64,000 nucleotides of DNA from Chryseobacterium sp. 18061 (GTDB taxonomy: Bacteria > Pseudomonadota > Gammaproteobacteria > Enterobacterales > Enterobacteriaceae). Shown here in pieces: positions 26,156 through 35,037 of the stretch; position 1 is the first letter of the stretch, and each line of letters opens with the position of its first letter. The notes beneath the pieces were generated by a model. That model searched no databases and was not told where the DNA came from. It saw nothing but the letters and a program-made list of their open reading frames with translations. Location of the stretch: positions 186,001 through 250,000 of the forward strand of contig CACSKA010000007.1 of the NCBI GenBank assembly GCA_902706205.1. Reading direction: 5' to 3'. The position numbers and the translations under genes were made by a program.

Positions 26156-27619
26156 ATGAAACTCCACTATCTGGTGGCTGCGGCTGCCATTGTTATGTCG
26201 CTTACAGCCTGTAACGGCTCAGATGCGAAATGGCATACGGACTCAAAAACCGGTGAATGCCTTTCCGTCAGCCGCGAACACAATTACATCGCCAGGGTAT
26301 CGCCGCAGGGCATCAGCTTTTTCTCCATCATTCAGGCACAAAGTGGCCCGACGGGTGGGATGAGAATGCCAGACTGTCCGGGCAACAACGGTCATATCAC
26401 CGCCGTACCGACGGAGATCGTCATTAATGGTACGCACTATCCCTCAACGATGCTTTGCCTTAATGGTGCGTCGAAATATCTGTCCTGGCAGCCTGGCGAA
26501 CCAGGGGCCCACGGTGATAAATCTGCCAGAGCACTTTCTGCCGAGGCGGTGAAATCCTTCACCAGCTTCTTTGGTGCTGATGTCAAACTGGGCATCGAGA
26601 CGGCGCATTTCGGCAAAGGAAACTTCACTAAAACATGCGCAGCCTATATTCCCCATAAAAACGGTACCTCCGAACACTCTTCTCATCAAGGTATCCTGGG
26701 ATCCCTGCTCGGGAACAACGTGAAGAAGAAGCAAGATGAAATTAGGGAGATGAAATCGAAGGGGTACACGCTGGATGCCAACGGGCACTGGGTGAAAGGA
26801 TACACTGTCACCGGGAATCAATACGGCGGTGATGATGGCATCAAGGATATGACCTTCACTAAGGAGAGCAACGCGCCGGTGAACGACTTCCTGACGAAGA
26901 AACCGTCCCCTTCAGATACGTCCAGTACCCAACCAGCCCCCACACTGTCCAGGATAACCCCGCAGATGGAAGCCGCTGCACTCAAGGACGCGCAGGACAC
27001 CTGGCTTGTCTCTCACCCCGGTATTGATATTTCCGGTTTCACCTGGGAGAAGACATCGCTTCCCGACAAAAACGTGAACGGCAAAACCCTCCACGAGCTT
27101 CGCTTCACCACCACGGATCCGCAGACACACATCACTTCCGATGTGGATGTCGAGATTGAACCGGACGGCACCCCCGGATACGCCATCAGTAATGACCGCC
27201 CGGCACCAGCGCCTGCAGCAGCCTCAGAAGGCGTGTCGGCTTACTGTCGCCTCGATAACGGTAAAAGCATCAGCGTGACGGCGGCTGACGGGCAGGATTA
27301 CCACTATGCCTACCGGGATAAAAACGACCAGACAGAACTAGAGCTGACCGAGGGGTTATTTGGTGTGAAAGCATACCACTACCGGACGCAACTCGGCATG
27401 GGCTCTGCCAGCTACATCCGTTTTAACAAGAAGCAGTACGACTACGTGCTGATAAGCAAGGATACCGGTCGTCAGGAGTTCCAGGGACTTCGGGTCTACA
27501 AGAACGGCAATCTGATATCTACCCATCCGTGTTTCTCCGCGCTGAAGCTTGATGCCAGTGGGTTGACCGATACCACCCACGCTGACAGCGACAAAGCAGG
27601 TGATTTCTTCACCAACTGA
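26156..27619 (+). CDS. Predicted lipoprotein of unknown function (487 residues)
   Basis: The N-terminus MKLHYLVAAAAIVMSLTACN is a lipoprotein signal with lipobox LTAC, so the protein is likely anchored to a membrane on the periplasmic side. Pairs of cysteines follow (GECLSV, MPDCPG, MLCLNG, KTCAAY), then a Pro/Ser/Thr-rich linker at about residues 245 to 265. A second folded region from residue 270 has a repeat-like β pattern. It ends with a Cys-bearing domain (AYCRLDNGKSISV, STHPCFSALKL). I do not recognise the family. It follows the WYL regulator by 41 bp and precedes a DUF4234 gene by 53 bp, so an operon is likely. Confidence 0.75.
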   Translation: MKLHYLVAAAAIVMSLTACNGSDAKWHTDSKTGECLSVSREHNYIARVSPQGISFFSIIQAQSGPTGGMRMPDCPGNNGHITAVPTEIVINGTHYPSTMLCLNGASKYLSWQPGEPGAHGDKSARALSAEAVKSFTSFFGADVKLGIETAHFGKGNFTKTCAAYIPHKNGTSEHSSHQGILGSLLGNNVKKKQDEIREMKSKGYTLDANGHWVKGYTVTGNQYGGDDGIKDMTFTKESNAPVNDFLTKKPSPSDTSSTQPAPTLSRITPQMEAAALKDAQDTWLVSHPGIDISGFTWEKTSLPDKNVNGKTLHELRFTTTDPQTHITSDVDVEIEPDGTPGYAISNDRPAPAPAAASEGVSAYCRLDNGKSISVTAADGQDYHYAYRDKNDQTELELTEGLFGVKAYHYRTQLGMGSASYIRFNKKQYDYVLISKDTGRQEFQGLRVYKNGNLISTHPCFSALKLDASGLTDTTHADSDKAGDFFTN

Positions 27620-27672
27620 TACCGGCATTTATGCCGTTTGTTCGACTACTCACGCAAATAAAGGAAAGGCAA

Positions 27673-28257
27673 ATGACTGAACCGTCAATTACATCACTGA
27701 AAAACAAGCTGAACACATCCACATGGCATCTGGCGTTATTGTGCGTCGCAACCTACGGCATTTATCCGCTGATGTGGCTGTATAAGCATCAGGACACCAT
27801 CATGGCGGAGACCGGGCAACGTTTCTCTTCCCGCGTACTGCTTATCTGGATGGCCGTTTGCCTGGGGCTGTCATATATGATCCGACTCTCGTTCCCTGTT
27901 CAGGTGGATGAATACGGCTACAGCATGAGCCAGACTGCTGAAGTCATGACGATAATTGGCATGCTGCTGATGGTGGCCTTTGGCGTGCTGACCGTCGTCT
28001 GGTCTTTCAAAGCCAGAACCGCCTTGCAACAGTATGCGCTGACGCAGTTCCGCTTCGACCTGAAAATGAATGCAGCCTGGACGTTCTTCTTTAACATTTA
28101 CTACATCAATTACTGCATCAACGCGATGCCGGAAGCGATGGCAAAGCACCAGATTATCCACGGTAAACCGCAGCCTGTTTCCGGTGATACACAAGCGACA
28201 CAGCCACCACAGTTACCGCAGACATCGCAACCTCAACCTCCACAATTGCCGAAGTAA
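27673..28257 (+). CDS. DUF4234-like membrane protein
   Basis: A 194-residue protein from the ATG at 27673 (MTEPSITSLK, with AAGGAAA upstream). The stretch WHLALLCVATYGIYPLMWLY followed by KHQDTI is typical of DUF4234. Three to four membrane segments are visible (around residues 18 to 35, 55 to 75, 95 to 115 and 135 to 160). The cytoplasmic tail is rich in Pro and Gln (QATQPPQLPQTSQPQPPQLPK), a kind of sequence GYF domains can bind. The next gene carries a GYF_2 domain, so a physical pairing of the two proteins is a reasonable inference. Confidence 0.75.
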   Translation: MTEPSITSLKNKLNTSTWHLALLCVATYGIYPLMWLYKHQDTIMAETGQRFSSRVLLIWMAVCLGLSYMIRLSFPVQVDEYGYSMSQTAEVMTIIGMLLMVAFGVLTVVWSFKARTALQQYALTQFRFDLKMNAAWTFFFNIYYINYCINAMPEAMAKHQIIHGKPQPVSGDTQATQPPQLPQTSQPQPPQLPK

Positions 28258-28314
28258 CAGCCGCCCCTGGTACTCTCTGTCAGGGGCGCTTTCATTTTAT
28301 ACGGGGAAACAGAC

Positions 28315-28842
28315 ATGAACTGGTTTTATGAGAAAAAAGGGGTCCGCTACGATAATGTCAGCCCTGAGGAGATGACCCGGCTAATCAGGCTGGGGGAGCT
28401 GACAGCTTCAACGCTGGTGTGGCAGGCTGGTATGACGGAGTGGCAGCCGCTGTCAGCAACGTCACTGTCGGCCCGGCTCAGCGAACCGCCACTGTTACCG
28501 GCCTGCCGCATACCTCATGGGCTGGCCTGGGTGCTGGCATTTGCCCCACTGATTGGCCTTTTCCTGGAAGGTGTCGTTGCCGGACTGGTGGGGATGAATG
28601 AAGACCAGCTGCTCGACGCCCTGAGCAGCGGAGAATTCTGGTATATCACCGTGCTACTGAATATCGCACTGGGTTATGCGGATGAAGCTCGCCTGAGAAA
28701 GGCCGGAGTGAACACCGATTTGTTCGGGAAAATGGCCTGGCTCGTCCCCGTATACCTCTGGAAGCGGGCGAAAGAGTTGCGTTTAACTGCAGCAACTTTT
28801 TGGGTGTGGATTGCGACATTCGTCGTCATGTTGCTCGCTTAG
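28315..28842 (+). CDS. GYF_2 domain membrane protein
   Basis: A 175-residue protein. The N-terminal 60 residues form a GYF_2 (DUF4339) domain: WFYEKKGVRYDNVSPEEMTR, then LVWQAGMTEWQPLSATSL. Two or three hydrophobic segments follow (LAWVLAFAPLIGLFLEGVVA, WYITVLLNIALGYA, and the C-terminal WVWIATFVVMLLA). GYF domains bind proline-rich peptides. The upstream DUF4234 protein ends in such a sequence. The gene is spaced as part of the same operon, with GGGGA before the ATG. Confidence 0.8.
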   Translation: MNWFYEKKGVRYDNVSPEEMTRLIRLGELTASTLVWQAGMTEWQPLSATSLSARLSEPPLLPACRIPHGLAWVLAFAPLIGLFLEGVVAGLVGMNEDQLLDALSSGEFWYITVLLNIALGYADEARLRKAGVNTDLFGKMAWLVPVYLWKRAKELRLTAATFWVWIATFVVMLLA

Positions 28843-28890
28843 AATCCCGTCTCTTTTTCCACCTTATGTATCCAAATGAAGGACAACCAA

Positions 28891-29214
28891 ATGAAAAAAC
28901 TGAGCATCTTTATTGTCGCCAGCACGCTTTCAACTCCGGCGCTGGCACAGGTTGACGCCGCAACGGTACAGGCTGCTACCGTCACTGCACAAAAGACCTA
29001 CGAAGCGGTAACCGGCAACGACGCCAGTGACGTTGACTGGTCCACTTATGAAGAAGTCCCAGGGATGAAAGACCCGGCGAACTCGGGTAAGAAACTCCGT
29101 GTTTTGCAGTGGGGAGGCTATAACGCCAGTTATCACACCTATGATCGCGTGCGCGTGCTGGTGAGTTATGCCGGATCCCCGGTCGGGGCCGAAGTGCTGT
29201 ACATGGGCCGGTAA
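28891..29214 (+). CDS. Small periplasmic protein of unknown function
   Basis: From the ATG at 28891, a 107-residue protein with a clean signal peptide (MKKLSIFIVASTLSTPALAQ, cleavage after ALA). The mature part is about 88 residues with no cysteine and has two short β-rich stretches (LRVLQWGGYNASYHTYDRV, RVLVSYAGSPVGAEVLYMG). The family is unknown. It is the last gene of the WYL-lipoprotein-DUF4234-GYF_2 set, with 48 bp before it, and should act in the periplasm with the lipoprotein. Confidence 0.7.
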   Translation: MKKLSIFIVASTLSTPALAQVDAATVQAATVTAQKTYEAVTGNDASDVDWSTYEEVPGMKDPANSGKKLRVLQWGGYNASYHTYDRVRVLVSYAGSPVGAEVLYMGR

Positions 29215-29494
29215 CGAAGGACTGCCTTTGTTGGCTGGTTCGTTATCACCAGCCATCTACTGCCATACACAGAGAAGACACGACAGTCAGACCCATCGAT
29301 TAACTTTCACGCCGGTTAGATGAAGAACTTCAACCATCATTATCACCATCACCGGCTGCTTAGTGCCACAAGCAGACGTTTTACATATTGCTATTCAATG
29401 CTTAAGGTTAGTCCTCAATGGTTACTTAAACTCCTGTTCATCTATTTCAAAAATGTATAATCTGCTAAAGAAAAGATCGAGGACATGAGGGAGA

Positions 29495-30079
29495 ATGATG
29501 TCTACTGTTGCAGATTTAGTATCAGCTTTAGCTTGGCCATTAGCTTTTGTATGGTTTGTTCAGAAATATGGTAATGATGTTAAAGAGCTAATTCTCCGGC
29601 TATCTAAAGTAAAATTTGGAAATGCGGAAGCTGAATTTACTTTAGGGTTAAAAGCCGCGGAAGAGTTAGCTAATGGAGCTCCCTTGGTTGAAGCATCAAA
29701 AGATCTACATGAGGAAGACATCGAGTTTTCTAAACGTATGTCGCAGTTAGAGCGCATTGCGGATGTATCGCCTAGGGCCGCAATTATGGAGTCATGGTTA
29801 CTAATTGAAGAAGCGGCAGGAAAAGCAGGTTTTGTCCAAGGAGCATCTATTCCACGAATCAATCCTTTATTATTTATTGAATGGTTAGTAAGAGAAGGAA
29901 AAATTGATAAATCAACCGCTATATTGGTCGATAGGATGAGAAAACTACGAAATGAAGCGAGTCATTTGAAAGATTTCGAACTCACAAAAGATGAAGCTGA
30001 TCGATACCTAAAAATAGCCGTTCAGATCTCTCTCCTTATCATCGAGCCGGATTCACCCGTAGTGTTAGAAAATGAGTAA
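29495..30079 (+). CDS. Membrane-anchored DUF4145/HEPN-like protein
   Basis: A 194-residue protein (a second ATG is three bases on, better spaced from GAGGGAG). It has an N-terminal hydrophobic segment (VADLVSALAWPLAFVWFVQK) and then a coiled, charged helix. The C-terminal part reads RMRKLRNEASHLKDFELTKD, then EADRYLKIAVQISLLI. The R-N-x3-H (R152 and H157) is the R-x4-6-H signature of HEPN ribonucleases and fits DUF4145. Base composition is AT-rich relative to neighbours. It faces the next gene tail to tail across 74 bp, and that gene has its own HEPN-type motif. An anti-phage or abortive-infection role is inference. Confidence 0.7.
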   Translation: MMSTVADLVSALAWPLAFVWFVQKYGNDVKELILRLSKVKFGNAEAEFTLGLKAAEELANGAPLVEASKDLHEEDIEFSKRMSQLERIADVSPRAAIMESWLLIEEAAGKAGFVQGASIPRINPLLFIEWLVREGKIDKSTAILVDRMRKLRNEASHLKDFELTKDEADRYLKIAVQISLLIIEPDSPVVLENE

Positions 30080-30153
30080 ACGCATCCAGCCGCTCACTCT
30101 AAGGCAGGGTTGGCGGCTGAAAAAAGTACGTTACCTAACTGTTATGCTTTTCC

Positions 30154-31560
30154 CTATGAATTAACCAAACGTTGATAAGCAGAAACTTTTCCAAGATTAG
30201 GGAGTTGAGGCAGTGTTGCTGTTGCGATGTAACCCAGAGCTTGAATTACAACTTGATTAGTAGAAGTAAATGTTGCAGCTAGATTTTTATAACTCTCAGC
30301 ACATCTAGCTATAGAAACTCTGGATGCAAATTCACTATCTAAGACAAGTCTTACAAACTCTTTTAATTCGTTGTCACCAAACTTAGCAATCATCTGATCG
30401 TAATAATATACAGCCCCATTTGAAACGCCGTATCCATTGCCCAATTTACACATAATTATGGTTTTGACGTAATCCTTTCTTACTGCATCAGGTATAATTC
30501 CGGTGCTGGATATATATGCAGCCAACGCTGAAGCATGAGGCGGTTCACTATGAAAATTATTCCATCCGCTGTGAGCTTGATATAGATTATATATCTTTAT
30601 CGACATTTCAACTGATAATGTATCTGCAGGCAAATATGGCAACCCACTAACAATAGTCAAAAATTCGTTTGCTGCATCACGCCGAGAGTTCTCGCCATTA
30701 GTAGCAAATGACTGGTATTTAATGCCGCAGTTATATTTCGCACTATCAGATGCTAAGGTCCAACAATCATTTGCAATACCTTTAATATTGTTTTTAATTT
30801 GCACCGATGCAGAATCATTTGTATACATTCCAAATATAGTTCGCAGGAGAGAATTTAGAGCATCTAAAGGTAGAGTTTGTAAGCCTGTTTTGATATGGGC
30901 TATGGCAGTCGTATCTAAAGACTCTTGTTTGATGCTTAGCAGAAATCGATTTACATTTAAGGCTGCAGGTTCAGGTTGCTTTGATATCACTTCTTTTATA
31001 CATGTTTCTAACCAAGAAACTAATTGAAAACCAGTTAGCTGATTCTGGTTAGGGTGTGCTGCGCTTGCCCAATTTCGCATATCCCTAATGTAATCTAAGT
31101 GTTTAAACCCTAAATCTGAAAGCAGACCTGTTAGGTGACATCCCCTAATTAATTCCCACTCCTCAACCTTTACAAGATCATCAATAGATTTTAATTTATC
31201 TCGTCTTTTAGGATCGGTTATTATGCTGTCATAAAAATAATCAATATCATTTAATGAAACCTTCCATCTCAAATTGGTTACAGTCTCATTCCAGAGGAAA
31301 TTCAGAGCAGCATCAAAAAGACCAGCACCGCATGCCGCGACGAATTTCGATAAATATAATGACCCAGACCGGGTTTGTGCCGTCATGTTACTTATGACAT
31401 CGGGGAGATTTGAAATAACTCTGTGACGTTCTGAATTCTCTACGAGAACATTATTTGTGGGCAAGTCTAGACTTGTTAGGTAGACAGCAAGTGACGTATT
31501 AAATTGGTCCACTACAGTTGTGACACTTTGTGTGTCAACTACTAATAAGTTATTTGCCAT
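30154..31560 (-). CDS. HEPN-motif protein of 468 residues
   Basis: The start is placed at ATG 31560 (MANNLLVVD) because AAGG lies seven bases before it. The ATG six bases upstream has no spacing. The N-terminal 200 residues are helical and contain DYIRDMRNWASAAHPNQNQL, an R-N-x5-H motif (R162, H169) as in HEPN RNases. The rest is a helical repeat region (for example KIYNLYQAHSGWNNFHSEPP, KLGNGYGVSNGAVYYYDQ) that may form a TPR-like scaffold. No family name is recognised. It is AT-rich like the convergent HEPN-like gene. A cargo defence gene is a good guess, not shown by the sequence. Confidence 0.7.
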   Translation of the reverse strand: MANNLLVVDTQSVTTVVDQFNTSLAVYLTSLDLPTNNVLVENSERHRVISNLPDVISNMTAQTRSGSLYLSKFVAACGAGLFDAALNFLWNETVTNLRWKVSLNDIDYFYDSIITDPKRRDKLKSIDDLVKVEEWELIRGCHLTGLLSDLGFKHLDYIRDMRNWASAAHPNQNQLTGFQLVSWLETCIKEVISKQPEPAALNVNRFLLSIKQESLDTTAIAHIKTGLQTLPLDALNSLLRTIFGMYTNDSASVQIKNNIKGIANDCWTLASDSAKYNCGIKYQSFATNGENSRRDAANEFLTIVSGLPYLPADTLSVEMSIKIYNLYQAHSGWNNFHSEPPHASALAAYISSTGIIPDAVRKDYVKTIIMCKLGNGYGVSNGAVYYYDQMIAKFGDNELKEFVRLVLDSEFASRVSIARCAESYKNLAATFTSTNQVVIQALGYIATATLPQLPNLGKVSAYQRLVNS

Positions 31561-31566
31561 TTTCAT

Positions 31567-32190
31567 TCCTTTTCATCGATTTTCATGCCTCAGTCAACAG
31601 TTCAGAAAGAACTGATAATAATTCCATTAATTATTCATGTAAGTCATTTGAAAAACACTCGATAGTGTCTCATTTTTTATCACGGGCTTTTGATTCTAAA
31701 AGCAATTTAAACTAGCTGAACCAACTGATGCAACCAAAAAAACCAAGATCATACTGGTACTTTATCTATCAAAGCCAACTACAGCTCACAGCATAAGATC
31801 CCTTTGCTGGTTTGCTTCCCTGTAGGGTGATCATTGCCGCACGATAATCTACTTCCGCTCTTCGCTCTTAGCGGCCTAAGAGCCAGGCTGCGTAATCAGG
31901 CTCTTTTAATGAATATTTAGTCGATGATCTACTGAGGGTATGCGGATTCGGGCAATAAACTGCTTATATTGGTGTGGGGCGGCAGTCCCACCAGCAACCA
32001 CGCCTACGATATTGTCAAAAAAATAATATCGTTTTTTGGTGATAAACCACATGGCTTAAAGTGTTCTGCAATATCGATTGATACATCAATATCAGTCGGT
32101 AAAAAAATCAATACATCAGACGCTTCACTCGTAACAAATACTAAAACCTACCAGAAATAAGCCCATTCCCCATCAGTGGGTTGTAGCCAT
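31567..32190. other. AT-rich intergenic region with an uncertain ORF
   Basis: About 620 bp. It should hold the promoter of the leftward HEPN-motif gene. A 63-codon frame at 31969 to 32160 (starting MVWGGSPTSNHAYDIVKK) lacks a ribosome binding site and a known family. I do not call it a gene. A terminator-like hairpin (CAGCCGGATTTATCTTCGCA then GGGAAGTCCGGCT) lies just right of the region at about 32236 to 32268. Confidence 0.45.
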
Positions 32191-32238
32191 CCTGCATTCC
32201 AGATTTTTTCAGCCCCATATCACCTTACTGACACACAG
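32191..32238 (+). repeat. Direct repeat, right copy (flanks the WYL/HEPN cassette)
   Basis: Second copy of the repeat described at 25087 to 25134. It lies about 70 bp before the EcsC gene, whereas the left copy lies about 290 bp before the WYL regulator. The copies thus bracket all genes from the WYL regulator to the HEPN-motif gene. Confidence 0.7.
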
Positions 32239-32305
32239 CCGGATTTATCTTCGCAGGGAAGTCCGGCTTTCTTTTATGTCCGCTAATTAATCATCAGGAG
32301 AATCA

Positions 32306-33022
32306 ATGAATCACGACGACGCATTTGAAGAAGACATGGAATTTGAACATGACCCGCACAATGGCGAGGAAGAGGATGTTATCGGTGACCTCCCGCCACC
32401 GGGTGGCCTGGGGTCGGTGATGGGCTGGCTCTATGACAAAGCGGTGAGCGGTATCGCCGGGATTGAATCCGCCGAAACACTGGCAGAACGCTATCTGGAG
32501 GATGCAAATGGCGATGTACGCCTGGCCGCCCGCAACATGGTGCACTGGGAGAGCATCAAGGCAGGCAGTAGCGGCTTTCTTTCCGGTATCGGGGGCGTGG
32601 TGGCGCTGCCGTTCACACTGCCGCTGAACGTCACCAGCGTGTTGTTTCTGCAGACGCGCCTGATTGCCGCACTCGCCTGCCTGGGCGGACACCGTCTTGC
32701 TGATGAACGCATCCGGGCGTTAGCGGGATTGTGCCTGTGCGGTAATGCTGCGCGCGCCCTGTTGCATGACGTGACCATGAAAGCTGTAGCGCGCTGGAGC
32801 CGGACTTTCACTGAGCAGATTATTCAGAAGACGCTGATTCTGATGGCTGCCCGTGCCGGGGTGAGCGCCGGTGGACAGTTCGTCCGTCTGGTTCCCCTGG
32901 CAGGCGGTGTGGTCAGCGGGGCGGTGGATGTGACCACCACCCGCACCGTCGGGCGCATTGCCTGCAATACCTTCCTCAGACCGCTACCCGGCCTGGGCAG
33001 CACCACGCAGGAGAACTCATGA
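32306..33022 (+). CDS. EcsC family protein
   Basis: A 238-residue protein with AGGAG before the ATG. The EcsC family signature is clear: LEDANGDVRLAARNMVHWES, the glycine-rich stretch GFLSGIGGVVALPFTLPLNV, TSVLFLQTRLIAALACLGGH and the C-terminal RAGVSAGGQFVRLVPLAGGV. The acidic N-terminus precedes the domain. EcsC proteins are membrane-associated and of unknown function. It overlaps the next gene by 4 bp and starts the CP4-57/CP4-6 type block. Confidence 0.85.
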   Translation: MNHDDAFEEDMEFEHDPHNGEEEDVIGDLPPPGGLGSVMGWLYDKAVSGIAGIESAETLAERYLEDANGDVRLAARNMVHWESIKAGSSGFLSGIGGVVALPFTLPLNVTSVLFLQTRLIAALACLGGHRLADERIRALAGLCLCGNAARALLHDVTMKAVARWSRTFTEQIIQKTLILMAARAGVSAGGQFVRLVPLAGGVVSGAVDVTTTRTVGRIACNTFLRPLPGLGSTTQENS

Positions 33023-33273
33023 TGCACCAGAATATGCCCAACGGGCTGTTACCGGCAGGTACGTTCACCCGCGCTCAGGCTGACGCCGTTGCCGCGATGT
33101 ACACCAACGTTGCCATTGAAGATGACCAGGGCACGTACTTTCGTCTTGTTATCCGCAACAGCGGCGGCATGCTGCTCTGGCGCGACTGGAACTTTGCTCC
33201 CGAAGCCGGAGCCATGCTCAACCGTTACATCGCCAGCGATGGCATCCGGGTTACCCCGGTGGGCAACCATTAG
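33019..33273 (+). CDS. DUF905 family protein (YkfF-like)
   Basis: An 84-residue protein coupled to the EcsC gene (ATGATG overlapping TGA). It matches the DUF905 family of CP4 islands and plasmids: LLPAGTFTRAQADAVAAMYT, VAIEDDQGTYFRLVIRNSGG, LLWRDWNFAPEAG and LNRYIASDGIR. The family is a small β-rich domain of unknown function. In E. coli the relatives YkfF and others occur in the same order relative to YfjQ/YafZ-type genes. Confidence 0.88.
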   Translation: MMHQNMPNGLLPAGTFTRAQADAVAAMYTNVAIEDDQGTYFRLVIRNSGGMLLWRDWNFAPEAGAMLNRYIASDGIRVTPVGNH

Positions 33274-33427
33274 TCTCCACGCATATCACCACCAGCATCA
33301 CCCTCTTCGGCAACACATTTACTGCCTCTCTCCATCAGCACCACATTCATCGCAGACAAGCCACGCCCTCTTACCGGGAGCGTGGCCTGTCTGCGTTTAT
33401 GCCGTTCACCACACAGGAGTTTTCATT

Positions 33428-34246
33428 ATGCGATTAGCCAGCCGCTTTGGCCGGATTAACCAGATTCGTCGCGACCGTCCGCTGACCCACGACGAACTGA
33501 TGACCCACGTTCCCAGCATATTTGGCAGTGACAAGCATGAGTCACGCTCAGCGCGCTACACCCACATCCCGACTATCACGCTGCTGGAGAACCTCAGACG
33601 GGAAGGCTTCGAGCCGTTCTTTGCCTGCCAGACCCGCGTCAGGGACCAGAGTCGCCGGGCGCACACCAAGCACATGGTACGCCTGCGCCGTACCGGACAG
33701 ATAGCCGACAGGCAGGTGCCGGAAATCATTCTGCTCAACAGCCATGACGGTTCCAGCTCATACCAGATGCTGCCAGGGCTCTTCCGGGCCGTCTGCGCGA
33801 ACGGACTTGTCTGTGGTCAGTCGTTTGGCGAGGTGCGTGTGCCACATAAGGGTGATGTAGTGGGTAAAGTGATTGAGGGGGCGTATGAAGTGCTTGGTGT
33901 CTTCGACCGCGTGGAAGAGAAGCGTGAGGGCATGCAGTCGCTGCTGTTGCCTCCCCCGGCACAACATGCACTGGCGAAAGCGGCCCTGACGTACCGCTTT
34001 GGCGAAGAGCACCAGCCGGTCACTGAATCCCAGGTGCTTTCCCCACGTCGCTGGCAGGATGAAAGCAGCGACCTGTGGAGCGTCTACAACCGGCTGCAGG
34101 AGAATCTGAGCAAAGGGGGCCTCAGCGGTCGCTCAGTCCAGGGCAAACGCAGTCGTACCCGTGCCGTTAACGGTATCGACGGTGATATCAAACTCAATCG
34201 TGCATTGTGGGTGATGGCGGAAGAGCTGCAGCAGGCACTGAGCTGA
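33428..34246 (+). CDS. yfjQ: DUF932 family protein, YfjQ/YafZ-like
   Basis: A 272-residue protein from ATG 33428 (MRLASRFGRINQIRRD, with GGAG upstream). The length agrees with E. coli YfjQ (273). DUF932 segments visible are FEPFFACQTRVRDQSRRAHT, EIILLNSHDGSSSYQMLPGL and FRAVCANGLVCGQSFGEVRV, with the C-terminal NGIDGDIKLNRALWVMAEEL. The family occurs on islands and plasmids and is of unknown function. Some members have a fold similar to phage and plasmid proteins that handle DNA. A longer frame opening at 33089 overlaps the DUF905 gene and is not used. Confidence 0.9.
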   Translation: MRLASRFGRINQIRRDRPLTHDELMTHVPSIFGSDKHESRSARYTHIPTITLLENLRREGFEPFFACQTRVRDQSRRAHTKHMVRLRRTGQIADRQVPEIILLNSHDGSSSYQMLPGLFRAVCANGLVCGQSFGEVRVPHKGDVVGKVIEGAYEVLGVFDRVEEKREGMQSLLLPPPAQHALAKAALTYRFGEEHQPVTESQVLSPRRWQDESSDLWSVYNRLQENLSKGGLSGRSVQGKRSRTRAVNGIDGDIKLNRALWVMAEELQQALS

Positions 34247-34553
34247 AAAATGCCCCGACTTTGCCGTCAAAAGTACGGGGGACAAAGCGGGGTGAATCTG
34301 ATGACTAAAAGCACCGCTCTGAGGTCGGTTGCAGAAAATATACCGCAGTCTCCGCTGGCATGACCAGAGCACCGGCACGGGGATCGTCTCAAACGCAGCC
34401 GGGTGTGACGCGTATCCGGTTTCATCACCCTTTGTCGCTATGAGGTTATGGGCTTTCTGCCCTTACATTACGCTGCCGCTTCACCCGTTTACTTTCCCTT
34501 CTTATCCACTCACGGGCAACTCACGCCCATAGCGTCTATTACGGAGAATCACC
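34247..34553. other. Intergenic region between the DUF932 and antirestriction genes
   Basis: About 300 bp. No gene is supported. It should hold the promoter of the antirestriction gene and the operon after it. A run of T/C-rich sequence near 34480 to 34510 has no clear motif. Confidence 0.5.
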
Positions 34554-35027
34554 ATGACCGACAACCTGTTACCCCTGTTCACCTCTGCCGAAACCATTCC
34601 GGTTGCAGACCCGAACCATATTACCGCCAACCCCGTAGCGGATGAGGATCGCATCCGCTTCTGGCCGCAGCACTTTGGCACTATCCCACAATGGCTCATC
34701 CTGGAGCCGCACATCTTTGCCTGGATGGACCGTCTGTGTGGCGACTACAACGGCGGTGTCTGGAGCCTTTACACCCTGAGTAACGGTGGCGCTTTTATCG
34801 CCCCCGAGGACGAGAGCAACGCGCAGCGCTGGTCACTGTTCAGTGAGATGAACGGTAACGGGGCTGAACTCAGCAGTGAGGCGGCGGGTATCGCCGTGTG
34901 CCTGATGGCGTACAGCCACCACGCCTGTCGCACTGAATGCGATGCGATGACGGCGCATTACTACAGACTGCGCGATTACGCACTGGAGCACGCCGAATGT
35001 CACGGCATTATGCGGCTGATTGACTGA
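34554..35027 (+). CDS. ArdB/KlcA-type antirestriction protein (YfjX/YafX-like)
   Basis: A 157-residue protein. The family blocks are clear: RIRFWPQHFGTIPQWLILEP, FAWMDRLCGDYNGGVWSLYT, LSNGGAFIAPEDE and AAGIAVCLMAYSHHACR. ArdB and KlcA proteins inhibit type I restriction enzymes without mimicking DNA. This is notable next to an hsdR in the same window. In E. coli the relatives are YfjX (152 residues) and YafX. It lies just upstream of the RadC-like gene in the usual CP4 order. Confidence 0.9.
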   Translation: MTDNLLPLFTSAETIPVADPNHITANPVADEDRIRFWPQHFGTIPQWLILEPHIFAWMDRLCGDYNGGVWSLYTLSNGGAFIAPEDESNAQRWSLFSEMNGNGAELSSEAAGIAVCLMAYSHHACRTECDAMTAHYYRLRDYALEHAECHGIMRLID

Positions 35028-35037
35028 GGGCCAGACC

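Noticed and set aside
31969..32160. A 63-codon ORF before the EcsC gene
   Set aside because: Weak start context and no family match; the flanking sequence looks like leader DNA.
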